This document shows, in pieces, positions 21,138 to 28,339 of a stretch of DNA of 34,860 nt. Every line of letters begins with the position of its first letter. The first letter of the stretch is position 1. The position numbers and the translations under genes were made by a program. The notes under the pieces were generated by a model that made no database searches, was not told the origin of the DNA, and saw only the letters and a program-made list of their open reading frames with translations. This stretch comes from a virus. The stretch spans positions 1 through 34,860 of IMG/VR virus record IMGVR_UViG_3300036850_000038; one strand, written 5' to 3'.

Positions 21138-22349
21138 CTAACCGCTCACGAGCGTGGTCGTCTCGCCGAGCTCGGACTTGCCCACGACACCGAGCGTCCA
21201 CTGACCTGTCTGGAAGGTCGTCGACGAGAGCGCCCACGTGGTCATCCACGACGTAGGGGCGATGTCGTGGGCAATGCCCTCGATGACCGACGGCTGCTCG
21301 ATGACCCCGCCGGCCTGCGGCCGCTTGCGCACCAGGATGCGATCGTGGAGATCCTTGTTCAGAATGCGTGGCCACTGCGCGTCGTCGGGGCGGTCCAGCA
21401 CGATCGGCGAGATACGCAGCTCGAAATCCTTGTACTTGCCGAGCAAGGACTCGGCCCGTGCCAGCATCGCCGCCTGGGTCGTCAGCAGGGTGCTGACCGG
21501 CAGAGAGCGCGGGACGCGCGTCCGCGAGATGCTCGCCGAGTCACTGGCCGTCTGGGACGTGAGCGCCGGTGCCGACACGGTGACGACGTTCCACACGTTC
21601 GAGTCGTCGTAGGCGACCTGCACCTCGAGGTAGCCCTTCTCGGGGAGCTGGTCGCCCCAGACGTCGTTCGTCTCATCGAGCAGCACGGAGTGGGTCTGCG
21701 AGAAGAACGTAGCCGCACCGTCGGCCGCCATGAAGAACACGCCGCCCTCGCTCGTCGCAACGTCCTGCAGGTGGGTCAGCGCCGGGGCCGCCGACAGGGC
21801 GGACGCTTGCACGGTCATGTCGCCGGCGTCCACGTTGCGATCGGCAGCCGCCCATCCAAGCTCGTCGAGCACCGCGGCGACCCTTGCGCCCGAGAGCTGC
21901 TGGGGGAACGATGCCGTCAGATCGGACAGGTTGAACAGCTTGAACGCATCGACGGCCGTGACGTCTACCCAGGCATCGCCGGAGGGGCCGGGGCCGTATC
22001 GCTGCGGCCAGCCCTCCACGAACCCGAAGAACAGCGGGTAGGTCACCGCGCTCCACGTCGCCTCGATCAGCAGGGGGACCATCGGCCGGATGTCGGGGTA
22101 ATAGGGGCCGGTCAAGTTGAGCGGGTTGAACACGTCGTCACGGTTGGGCAGCCGGACGGTCGCCGTGCCCGCCTCCATGCGGTTCAGCTCATGCTGCCGG
22201 CCACGCCGGATCGAGACATGACGCCACGGGATCTCATCGAACGACGCGAAGCCGAGGATCGTGCTCGTACCGAGGATCGACTTCACCGAGTCGCCGAGGA
22301 TCCACCCGCTGCGGCCGATCGACACCGTGACCGTGGGGGCCATGCCCAT
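21138..22349 (-). CDS. Distal tail/hub minor tail protein
   Basis: 403 residues from the ATG at 22349, overlapping the tape-measure stop by one base (TGATG). Beta-strand-rich throughout, with IPWRHVSIRRGRQHELNRME and GTATVRLPNRDDVFNPLNLT near the start, and YPLFFGFVEGWPQRYGP following. This matches phage proteins that follow the tape measure and form the baseplate hub or distal tail ring. There is no enzymatic motif. Position is the main evidence. Confidence 0.72.
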   Translation of the reverse strand: MGMAPTVTVSIGRSGWILGDSVKSILGTSTILGFASFDEIPWRHVSIRRGRQHELNRMEAGTATVRLPNRDDVFNPLNLTGPYYPDIRPMVPLLIEATWSAVTYPLFFGFVEGWPQRYGPGPSGDAWVDVTAVDAFKLFNLSDLTASFPQQLSGARVAAVLDELGWAAADRNVDAGDMTVQASALSAAPALTHLQDVATSEGGVFFMAADGAATFFSQTHSVLLDETNDVWGDQLPEKGYLEVQVAYDDSNVWNVVTVSAPALTSQTASDSASISRTRVPRSLPVSTLLTTQAAMLARAESLLGKYKDFELRISPIVLDRPDDAQWPRILNKDLHDRILVRKRPQAGGVIEQPSVIEGIAHDIAPTSWMTTWALSSTTFQTGQWTLGVVGKSELGETTTLVSG

Positions 22350-24124
22350 CAGGCCCGGCCTCCGAAGATGTCGGGGTTTCGGTAGCCGGTCTTCACGAGT
22401 CCCTCGCGGACGGCCTCCACGAGGTCCCGCTCGGTGACGACGAAGCCAGCAACATTGACGATGACCGTCGTTCCCATGCCGCCGCCCTTGCCGAGCGGGA
22501 CCACGGCCTCGGGGCCGGCCTCACCGATCAGGGCAACAGTGGGACGCCTGACGATGCCGCCGTGCTGCAGAGCGCGGCCCGGTGTCCCCACCTTGTCGTA
22601 GAACGTCGTGACGTGGGTGTCGACCTTTTCGGGCACTCGATTCAGCTCGCGGATGTAGGACTGAATCTCTTGGAGCAGGTCGTTCACGACGCCCTTCTGG
22701 ATGCCGAAGTCGGCCGCGAGATCCTTAACCTTCTGCCGCACCGAGCGTGCCGTCTCGCCCGATTCGGCGAGCTCCTTGCCGTAGGACAGCACCGCATCCT
22801 CGAGCCCGATCTGCGCCTCGAGGGCGTCGAGGACGGCCGCCTCGTATGCCTTCGTGTCCTCACGGCCGGCGCGCTCGAGCCGGTTGAGCTCCTTCTGCGC
22901 CTCGGTCACGTCGTTCGCGGAGTCGACGATCCCGAGGTAGGAATCGGTGAGGGCCAGCGTGGCGAGGCGCTGCTCGCGTTGGGCGTCGGTCAATGCTCGC
23001 GTGGCATTCTCAGCGATCTTCTCCTTCTCGGCCGCCGTGTCCATCGCGTCGGCGAACTCCCCGCGGAATAGACTCGAGAGGTCACTGACGACGCCGTTCT
23101 GCGTCTCCCATGTATCCGTGGCGTGGTCGGAGATGTCGACCATGTTCCCGAGGATCGGGATCGTGTCGAGCACCACGTCGGCGAAGTCCCCGATGCCCGC
23201 ACCGCCACCGTCCGCGCTGTTCCTCACCTGCTGGATGTCCTCGGACATCTGCAGCAGCGGCAGGCTCGAGATCGCCTTGGCGGCGAGCTCGAAGATCGGC
23301 ACGAGCGTCAAGGCCGTGTCGGCCAGGCTCTCGAGCGCCGGGATAAGCGCCTCTCCGACCTGTTCCTGCACGTCGCCGAACTTCGACGACAGGATCGCCA
23401 ACTGACCGCCGAACGTATCGCCGGCCGCCTCGGCCGCCCCGCCGAACTCCTTGGTCAGCTCGGCGAGGATGACCTTCTGCGCGCCCATGAGGTCGCCCGA
23501 TTCGACGAGCGCCGCGATGGTGTCGCGCTGGGCCTGGGTGAACGACACGCCGACACGCCGCAGCGCGGTCATGCCCGTGATCGGGTCGTTCAACGCCTTG
23601 CCGAGCGAGAGGGTTGCTGAATGCAACTGCTCGGTCGACGGTACCGCGCCCTCGTTCAACGCAGTCGCCATGTCGAGGATCGCGCCCTGCGCCTGGTTGA
23701 AGATGTCGTTGCCCTTGCCGAGCTCGTTGTGCACGGCGCGGAACGTGAGCAACAGGTTCGATGATGCCTGGATCGCCTCATCGTCGACACCGGACAGGTC
23801 ACGGAGCCTCTGAGAGAGAGCGACGATCTGGGTCGCCGTGATGTTGGCCTCGCCGCCCGTCGACTTGAGGACGGCCTGGGTGTTCGCCATCACCTGCTCT
23901 GCCTCGATGAACGCTTTCACCGAGTCGGCACCGAACTTCACGATTGCCGCTGCCCCCGCGACCGCCGCGAGGGGAATCACAGAACCGAACGTCTGCTTGA
24001 ACGTTCCGCCGGTCTTGGCCGTGGTGCCCGCCATCGCGGTGTTCCCAGCGTTGATCTGGCCCTGGGCAGCCAGAACTGATTTGGCATCGGCCAAATACGT
24101 GATCGTCAATGCCCTGCCAGCCAC
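22349..24124 (-). CDS. Tape measure protein
   Basis: 591 residues from the GTG at 24124, with TAAGGAGG upstream. It begins with RALTITYLADAKSVLAAQG and then long helices. A membrane-like hydrophobic stretch IPLAAVAGAAAIVKFGADSV (about 50-70) may form the DNA-passage channel. Further on are INELRDLSG-like helical repeats with Ala/Leu/Glu heptads, and C-terminal GIVRRPTVALIGEAGPEAVV, the common tape-measure ending. At about 0.15 nm per residue its length predicts a tail near 90 nm. It is short for a siphovirus, and no peptidoglycan-degrading domain is seen. Confidence 0.88.
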   Translation of the reverse strand: MAGRALTITYLADAKSVLAAQGQINAGNTAMAGTTAKTGGTFKQTFGSVIPLAAVAGAAAIVKFGADSVKAFIEAEQVMANTQAVLKSTGGEANITATQIVALSQRLRDLSGVDDEAIQASSNLLLTFRAVHNELGKGNDIFNQAQGAILDMATALNEGAVPSTEQLHSATLSLGKALNDPITGMTALRRVGVSFTQAQRDTIAALVESGDLMGAQKVILAELTKEFGGAAEAAGDTFGGQLAILSSKFGDVQEQVGEALIPALESLADTALTLVPIFELAAKAISSLPLLQMSEDIQQVRNSADGGGAGIGDFADVVLDTIPILGNMVDISDHATDTWETQNGVVSDLSSLFRGEFADAMDTAAEKEKIAENATRALTDAQREQRLATLALTDSYLGIVDSANDVTEAQKELNRLERAGREDTKAYEAAVLDALEAQIGLEDAVLSYGKELAESGETARSVRQKVKDLAADFGIQKGVVNDLLQEIQSYIRELNRVPEKVDTHVTTFYDKVGTPGRALQHGGIVRRPTVALIGEAGPEAVVPLGKGGGMGTTVIVNVAGFVVTERDLVEAVREGLVKTGYRNPDIFGGRA

Positions 24125-24139
24125 GTATCCTCCTTAGGC

Positions 24140-24241
24140 ATGAACGTGCGAAAGAGCGAGCTGGTGATCCCGTGGTGGGCGCTCACGCTGGCCCTGCTAC
24201 TCGTCGGCCTCAGCGGCCTGGTGATCGGCCTGCGGGCCTAG
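24140..24241 (+). CDS. Possible 33-residue membrane peptide on the opposite strand
   Basis: This is the only plus-strand frame in the right arm that resembles a gene. ATG at 24140 to TAG at 24241 encodes MNVRKSEL, then a membrane segment VIPWWALTLALLLVGLSGLV, then IGLRA. Third codon positions are almost all G or C, as in real genes here. It lies in a 113-base gap between minus-strand genes. No strong ribosome site precedes it, since the purine-rich site there is the tape-measure signal on the other strand. It could be chance. Confidence 0.35.
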   Translation: MNVRKSELVIPWWALTLALLLVGLSGLVIGLRA

Positions 24242-24639
24242 TGGAACCAGCCGTAGGCTGAGACGATCTCGCGGAGCTCGTTCTCGACGATGAGCTGGAT
24301 CACGGTCTCCTGCTGATCGACAGCCCGCCCGGCGAATCGCGGCGGTGCGCCGTAACGGTTGAACCCCGAGAACTTTCCGAACCGTCCCCATTCAGCCCCG
24401 CCTGCGTACGGCACCGACGAAACCACGCTCGCCGTCGTGCCGCGCACGCTCACCTTGTAGCCGCCGGCCAGAGCACCCGATAGACGCGGTGCGAGCGCCG
24501 ATGCCTGCGCAACGACTGGTATCCCGGCCTTCTTGAGCGCCAGGGGAATCTCGCGCGGATAGGCCGCCGCCGCGATCCGAACCGCCGCCCGAAACTCGTT
24601 GAGCCCCTGGATGACGATCCCATTGCCTTGACTAGCCAC
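24238..24639 (-). CDS. HK97-gp10-like virion protein
   Basis: 133 residues from the GTG at 24639, overlapping the chaperone stop by eight bases. A helical start (FRAAVRIAAAAYPREIPLAL) leads to LKKAGIPVVAQASALAPRLSG, then a beta region GALAGGYKVSVRG and ASVVSSVPYAGGAEWGRFG. The PYAGGxEWG box is characteristic of HK97-gp10-type neck/tail-completion proteins. These usually sit before the tail tube gene, so its place between the chaperones and the tape measure is unusual. Confidence 0.65.
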   Translation of the reverse strand: MASQGNGIVIQGLNEFRAAVRIAAAAYPREIPLALKKAGIPVVAQASALAPRLSGALAGGYKVSVRGTTASVVSSVPYAGGAEWGRFGKFSGFNRYGAPPRFAGRAVDQQETVIQLIVENELREIVSAYGWFH

Positions 24640-25119
24640 GCCGCCGTTCCTCCATCGCGCGTTCGAGCTGCTCTATCTGACCGTTGTGGTACTCGACGAG
24701 CGCCTGCTGGATCTCCACCGGCGCCTGCAGGATGTCGTTGGGCGCCAGGTGCAGGTCGGCCGCTAGGACGGCGACGTCCCAGGCAGCGGACTCGGGTCCG
24801 TAGGGTCCACGGGGCCATCCAGCTTCTCGAGCTTGACCTCCTCGACGTTCTCGAGGAAGTCGTCGAACCCACCGACCGGGCACTCGCCACGGGTCAGCGT
24901 GCGCCAGCAGAAGTAGGCGGTCTGCTCCTCGCGGAGGGTTCGCACCTCCGACGTCGCCTCGCCGTCGGCATCGATCTTGCGCGATTCGCGCCGGAGCTCG
25001 ACGACCGACACGTCGTAGATGCGCTCGAACATGATTCGATCGGACAGCGCCATGTAGACCCCGACGGCCTCGTGCTTCGTGCCATCGAGCATCACCGCGA
25101 CCACACGCATCGACGTCAC
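24632..25119 (-). CDS. Tail assembly chaperone GT fusion (-1 frameshift)
   Basis: The G frame (24763-25119) can be extended by a -1 shift into the frame ending at 24632. The best slip point is GGC-CCC at 24811-24816, where the A-site tRNA can re-pair with CCC. The extended protein would be about 162 residues, adding ESAAWDVAVLAADLHLAPND and a charged Arg/Glu end. Gene order (tube, G, GT, tape measure) and the overlapping frames are typical of the conserved tail-chaperone frameshift. The exact slip site is inferred. Confidence 0.65.
24763..25119 (-). CDS. Tail assembly chaperone G
   Basis: 118 residues from the GTG at 25119 (GTGA overlap). The front has RVVAVMLDGTKHEAVGVYMA, then VVELRRESRKIDADGE, and the end is acidic and Pro-rich (VDPTDPSPLPGTSPS). 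In long-tailed phages the protein just before the tape measure assists tail tube assembly and is mostly made unshifted, with a minority shifted to GT. Position and the overlapping -1 frame are the basis. Confidence 0.7.
   Translation of the reverse strand: MTSMRVVAVMLDGTKHEAVGVYMALSDRIMFERIYDVSVVELRRESRKIDADGEATSEVRTLREEQTAYFCWRTLTRGECPVGGFDDFLENVEEVKLEKLDGPVDPTDPSPLPGTSPS
24811..24816 (-). promoter_or_regulatory. Candidate -1 ribosomal frameshift site
   Basis: On the minus strand the zero-frame codons GGC CCC sit here inside the chaperone overlap. Slipping back one base keeps full CCC pairing for the A-site tRNA and enters the open frame that ends at 24632. It is not a classic XXXYYYZ heptamer, so a single-tRNA slip is the likely mechanism. 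Confidence 0.45.
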
Positions 25120-25427
25120 GACGGTCCCCCGTTGCCCGGCAGCACGATCCGCGGCTGCGCCACCGTGATGTCCGGCCGCTGCCCGAGCAGGCCGAGCAGG
25201 TCGACGATGTGCTGCCGGTCCTTGATGCCCTTGCGGATGGCGGCCAGCGCTTGCTCGCAGCGGTCCTTGGACCCTACGACAAGCGGCGTTCGGATCGGCC
25301 CCGCCTGGTTGGCACCGACGGAGAACGCGAGGAGCCCAAAGCTCCCCTGGTCGGCCGGGACGATGGCGAACGAGAACACGTTGTCCCCGTTGACCATCTC
25401 CTGGCCCATGTCGTTGACGATGTACAT
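25116..25427 (-). CDS. Hypothetical protein between tail tube and chaperone genes
   Basis: 103 residues from the ATG at 25427, with AGGGGGGG upstream. It opens YIVNDMGQEMVNGDNVFSFA, has a beta-like front, and then a helix RCEQALAAIRKGIKDRQHIV. The C-terminal IVLPGNGGPS overlaps the chaperone start. Unknown family; tail assembly or a small virion protein is suggested by position. Confidence 0.6.
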   Translation of the reverse strand: MYIVNDMGQEMVNGDNVFSFAIVPADQGSFGLLAFSVGANQAGPIRTPLVVGSKDRCEQALAAIRKGIKDRQHIVDLLGLLGQRPDITVAQPRIVLPGNGGPS

Positions 25428-25437
25428 GGTCCCCCCC

Positions 25438-26427
25438 TTACGATCCGGTGTAGGAAGCCGAGTTCTCCCCGTTGTGGACGATCGCGGTGAAGGCCGAACC
25501 GGCGGGCTTGACCACGGTGCCGGTCAGCTCGATCTCGACCGGGCCACCGGCGGGGTCCGGGTCCGGGTAGTCGCCGGTGAACGCGATCCGCGTCCCGAGG
25601 AAGTCCATATCCCGCGTGGCCGCCGTGATCGTGAACAGCGTGTGGAACGAGCCGTAGATGGGCGCGTTCGAGATGGCGGTCCCCGCGTCCGATCCGGTGA
25701 CGACCGAGCGCCACAGCGTCGTGTTCGTCGGGATCAGCCGCAGCGTCACCGTGATCTCGTGCAGCCCCGGCCATACGTCGGTCGGCTCAAGCTGGCGGGA
25801 GACGCGCACCGGCTCGAGGTGGTTGGCGATCGTGATGGTGCCGCCGGTGATGTCGGCGGTGACCGGCGTGGTGGAGTCCGAGTCGATCTGGAAGATGCCG
25901 CCGGCGGGATAGAACGACTGCTGGTCCGAGTCGTCGGTCGACGGGTTACCGGACGTCGTGTAGGGAGAGCCGATCGTGCCCATCGCCCGCAGGCCCATCT
26001 CAAGGGGCTCGGCCTGGTTCCACGAGAACGAGAGCTCATCGACGCGGCAGTCGCGGATCTTGTGGTACTCGGTGTCGAGCCGTGTCGCCATCGTGAGGTA
26101 GCCGGGGACATCCGCCGGGTCGATCGTATGGGTAAACGGGTCGCCGGCGCCGGTCGTCACCCGCGCACCGAGCGCGTTCTCGAGCAGCATCACAACTGAG
26201 CGCGGCCACGCGCGTGACACGCAGTCGACCGTCCACAGGAATGCGGATCGGTAGGCCGACGGCGGGAAGCGGTTCGCAGTGGTGAGCTCCTCGTAGGACT
26301 GATCGAGGCCCGCGTTCAGGATCGAGCCCGACCGGATGCCGAAGCCATACTTGCGGTTGGCGGCGAGCGTGCCGAACGCCGTCTGCTTGTCGAACGCGAC
26401 GACCGCAATCTTCTTGTTGAGCGCCAC
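25438..26427 (-). CDS. Major tail tube protein
   Basis: 329 residues from the GTG at 26427, with AAGGAGG six bases before. It begins ALNKKIAVVAFDKQTAFGTL, as phage tube proteins do, and is dominated by beta strands with TITIANHLEPVRVSRQ and a late VEIELTGTVVKPAGSAFTA. It probably forms the hexameric rings of the tail. The position between connector genes and chaperones fits exactly. The assignment rests on order and fold pattern. Confidence 0.8.
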   Translation of the reverse strand: MALNKKIAVVAFDKQTAFGTLAANRKYGFGIRSGSILNAGLDQSYEELTTANRFPPSAYRSAFLWTVDCVSRAWPRSVVMLLENALGARVTTGAGDPFTHTIDPADVPGYLTMATRLDTEYHKIRDCRVDELSFSWNQAEPLEMGLRAMGTIGSPYTTSGNPSTDDSDQQSFYPAGGIFQIDSDSTTPVTADITGGTITIANHLEPVRVSRQLEPTDVWPGLHEITVTLRLIPTNTTLWRSVVTGSDAGTAISNAPIYGSFHTLFTITAATRDMDFLGTRIAFTGDYPDPDPAGGPVEIELTGTVVKPAGSAFTAIVHNGENSASYTGS

Positions 26428-26428
26428 C

Positions 26429-26596
26429 TCATGCCTCCTTGTCGGACGACTTCACCCGTTCGGCGAGGCCGACCTGCTCGAGGTGTTCGAGCGCCTCCCG
26501 ATCCTTCTCGCGCGCCTCGTGGATCCCGGCCTTGAACGTCTGCTCCGGGCCGGGACCGATCGACAGCGACACGTCCTCAAGAACCTTGAACTTCAC
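26429..26596 (-). CDS. Small protein before the tail tube gene
   Basis: A 55-residue gene on the minus strand, GTG at 26596 with GGAGGAGG seven bases upstream, TGA at 26429. The front reads KFKVLEDVSLSIGPGPEQTF, then a charged helix GIHEAREKDREALEHLEQVG and an acidic/Lys end. Its stop is one base from the tail tube start. Small proteins here are seen in many siphoviruses, with unknown function. Confidence 0.65.
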   Translation of the reverse strand: MKFKVLEDVSLSIGPGPEQTFKAGIHEAREKDREALEHLEQVGLAERVKSSDKEA

Positions 26597-26726
26597 GACG
26601 ACCTCCTCCGAGGGGTAGACTCCGGGCGTACCTGGCGAGAGCCGAAGCCCCGGCGCGGTGCGCCAACCTCAAGGGCATGAGGCGAGGCGGGGGAGTGGAC
26701 CGTGGTGCAGTCCGCAGGCCCGCCCT
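26597..26726 (-). other. Structured spacer before the tail module
   Basis: A 130-base gap in an otherwise compact operon. The minus-strand RNA can pair GAGGGCGGG with CCCGCCTC (one bulge) around a short inner stem GGAC/GTCC, over about 26681-26726. No open frame is seen. It could limit read-through from head to tail genes or hold a processing site. Confidence 0.4.
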
Positions 26727-27212
26727 CTAACTCAGCAGCGACGTCACGGTCACATCGATGAGTACCTGACACGCGCGGCCGAAGTCCCCCATCGCGGCCA
26801 TGACGCGCTTACGGGTGACTTCGCCCTGGAACACCGTCACGCCGCCCACCGTCCCGAGGGTGAAGTCATCGCGGACGGCGAGCTCCACCTCGCCGGCAAG
26901 CTCAAGCGCGCGGTCGCGGTTCGGGCCGTAGTCCTCGTCCTCAAGGTTGACCCACACGGCCACGGCGAGCGTGATCGTCTCGACCTTTTGGCCGTTCTGG
27001 CCGATGGTCGTCTGCCACTCCTCGGTCGATTCGGACTCACCGGGGATCCACACGTGCTGGCGTTGCAGCGCGTCGCCGGGATGACCGAGCGTCAGCTCGA
27101 CCTTGGCCCCGGGAATCTCGGTCAGGTCCCATGCGCCGGCGAGTGCCTGGCGTGCTACGAGCAAATCGAACAGGGCATCCTCGGCGGCGCCGATGCGCGA
27201 GGTGAGGCTCAC
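26727..27212 (-). CDS. Tail terminator-like/neck protein
   Basis: 161 residues from the GTG at 27212 (GTGA overlap with the connector stop). It has a helical front (SRIGAAEDALFDLLVARQAL) followed by strands VELTLGHPGD, HVWIPGESES and ETITLAVAVWVNLEDEDYG. The mixed fold and place just before the tail tube gene match tail terminator or neck proteins. No search is possible here, so the exact role is open. Confidence 0.65.
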   Translation of the reverse strand: MSLTSRIGAAEDALFDLLVARQALAGAWDLTEIPGAKVELTLGHPGDALQRQHVWIPGESESTEEWQTTIGQNGQKVETITLAVAVWVNLEDEDYGPNRDRALELAGEVELAVRDDFTLGTVGGVTVFQGEVTRKRVMAAMGDFGRACQVLIDVTVTSLLS

Positions 27213-28051
27213 GATAGGGCCACCATCGGCACCTGTCGATCCAGCAGCACCGCGTCGACCTCACCGATTCCGGTGGGTCGCGTCGGTGCGCGGAAGGTCT
27301 GCGTCATGCCGTCGACCTGCATCTGCGAGATGTTGGCCGGAATCGCGGACTGGTCGCCGAGCAGGCGCGCGCGGATCGCGGTCAGCGCCGCCTCCCGCAT
27401 GTCCGAGTCGGGGGAGTCGAAGCCGTGCTCGTAGATGACCTCAACGTTTCGCGCGCCGACGGGGAACGCGCTCGGGGCCACGATGTAGCCGGCGTCGTAC
27501 AGGTCCCAATCGGTCGTGGTCTGCGCCACCCCGTCGAACTTCACCGACAGGAGCACCCGGGGACGCGCGCGCCGGAGCTCGAGTTTCGTGGAGCCACGGC
27601 CGTTCAACACGTCGCGCTGGTAGTGCGGGACGAACGACACGCCGCAGAATCGCTCGGCCTTGTCCTCGAACCACTGTCGTGCCTCGGCGAGCTTGGCGTT
27701 AGGGAACTTCGTCGTGTTCGAGAGCGAGTTCTCCGCGCGGATGTCGACGAGCGAGACGTAGTAACCGCCGACGATCTCGACCTGCGACGTGATGTGCTGC
27801 ATGACGCCGCCGAACGTGCCCTCCCATCGGAAGGTGAACAGCTCGAGGGCCGATTGAGGGGCGAGTGTATAGCGGTAGGTACCGGAGGCCGCGCCCTGCA
27901 GCGTCGTCGCCTGATCGCTCAGGAACACCGATCCATCGCCGCGGGTGATGTCCACCGTGACCGCGCCGTCGGCATCGGTCGGCGTCGTGCCGACATAGAA
28001 CGTCACCTCGGGCTGCGCCTGGGTGTCGCGGAGGACGCGCTGAACGGTCAC
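27209..28051 (-). CDS. Head-tail connector (adaptor) protein
   Basis: 280 residues from the GTG at 28051, directly after the upstream TAG. The first 110 residues are beta-rich with a TFYVGTTPTDADGAVTVDIT segment. The rest includes LAEARQWFEDKAERFCGVSF and SDMREAALTAIRARLLGDQS, resembling gp6-like/HK97-type connector helices. It would sit on the portal vertex and join head to tail. The front domain is an extra not seen in the smallest family members. Confidence 0.72.
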   Translation of the reverse strand: MTVQRVLRDTQAQPEVTFYVGTTPTDADGAVTVDITRGDGSVFLSDQATTLQGAASGTYRYTLAPQSALELFTFRWEGTFGGVMQHITSQVEIVGGYYVSLVDIRAENSLSNTTKFPNAKLAEARQWFEDKAERFCGVSFVPHYQRDVLNGRGSTKLELRRARPRVLLSVKFDGVAQTTTDWDLYDAGYIVAPSAFPVGARNVEVIYEHGFDSPDSDMREAALTAIRARLLGDQSAIPANISQMQVDGMTQTFRAPTRPTGIGEVDAVLLDRQVPMVALS

Positions 28052-28273
28052 CTAACGCTTCTCACCCGGCGCGGCTGTCGCCTGCTCGACCTTGTCCCAC
28101 CGGCCGAACGACGTGACCTCTTCGAAGTGCTCGGCGACGCCCGCCTTCCCGAGCTGCTTGAGCAGCGCGTGACCAGATGGGACGAGCTCGCCCTCCGAGA
28201 TCGTGATGAACTCGCCCTGATACTGCACGCCGAAAGCGTGCCGAGCCTTCAGGTATGTCTTCGCTGCTGGCAT
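28052..28273 (-). CDS. Small protein downstream of the capsid gene
   Basis: 73 residues from the ATG at 28273, with AGGGAGG upstream. It begins AAKTYLKARHAFGVQYQGEF, with VPSGHALLKQLGKAGVAEHF in the middle and a polar end. Many siphoviruses have such a small gene between capsid and connector. It may be a head-completion or decoration protein; no family is recognised. Confidence 0.6.
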   Translation of the reverse strand: MPAAKTYLKARHAFGVQYQGEFITISEGELVPSGHALLKQLGKAGVAEHFEEVTSFGRWDKVEQATAAPGEKR

Positions 28274-28291
28274 CGGACCTCCCTATCGGGT

Positions 28292-28316
28292 GGGGGGAGG
28301 CCGTGTGCCTCCCCCC
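28292..28316 (-). terminator. Perfect 10-bp hairpin after the major capsid gene
   Basis: ggggggaggc (28292-28301) and gcctcccccc (28307-28316) pair perfectly around a 5-base loop. It lies between the capsid stop (28340) and the next gene's ribosome site. On the minus strand no U-run follows, so it more likely acts as an attenuator or mRNA-stabilising 3' end that keeps capsid message most abundant. Confidence 0.6.
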
Positions 28317-28339
28317 CGATCCATCCGGTTGCCCGGGTC

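Noticed and set aside
24628-26199. 523-codon plus-strand open frame
   Set aside because: Arg/Gly/His-rich shadow translation opposite the tail tube and chaperone genes, with no ribosome site or motif.
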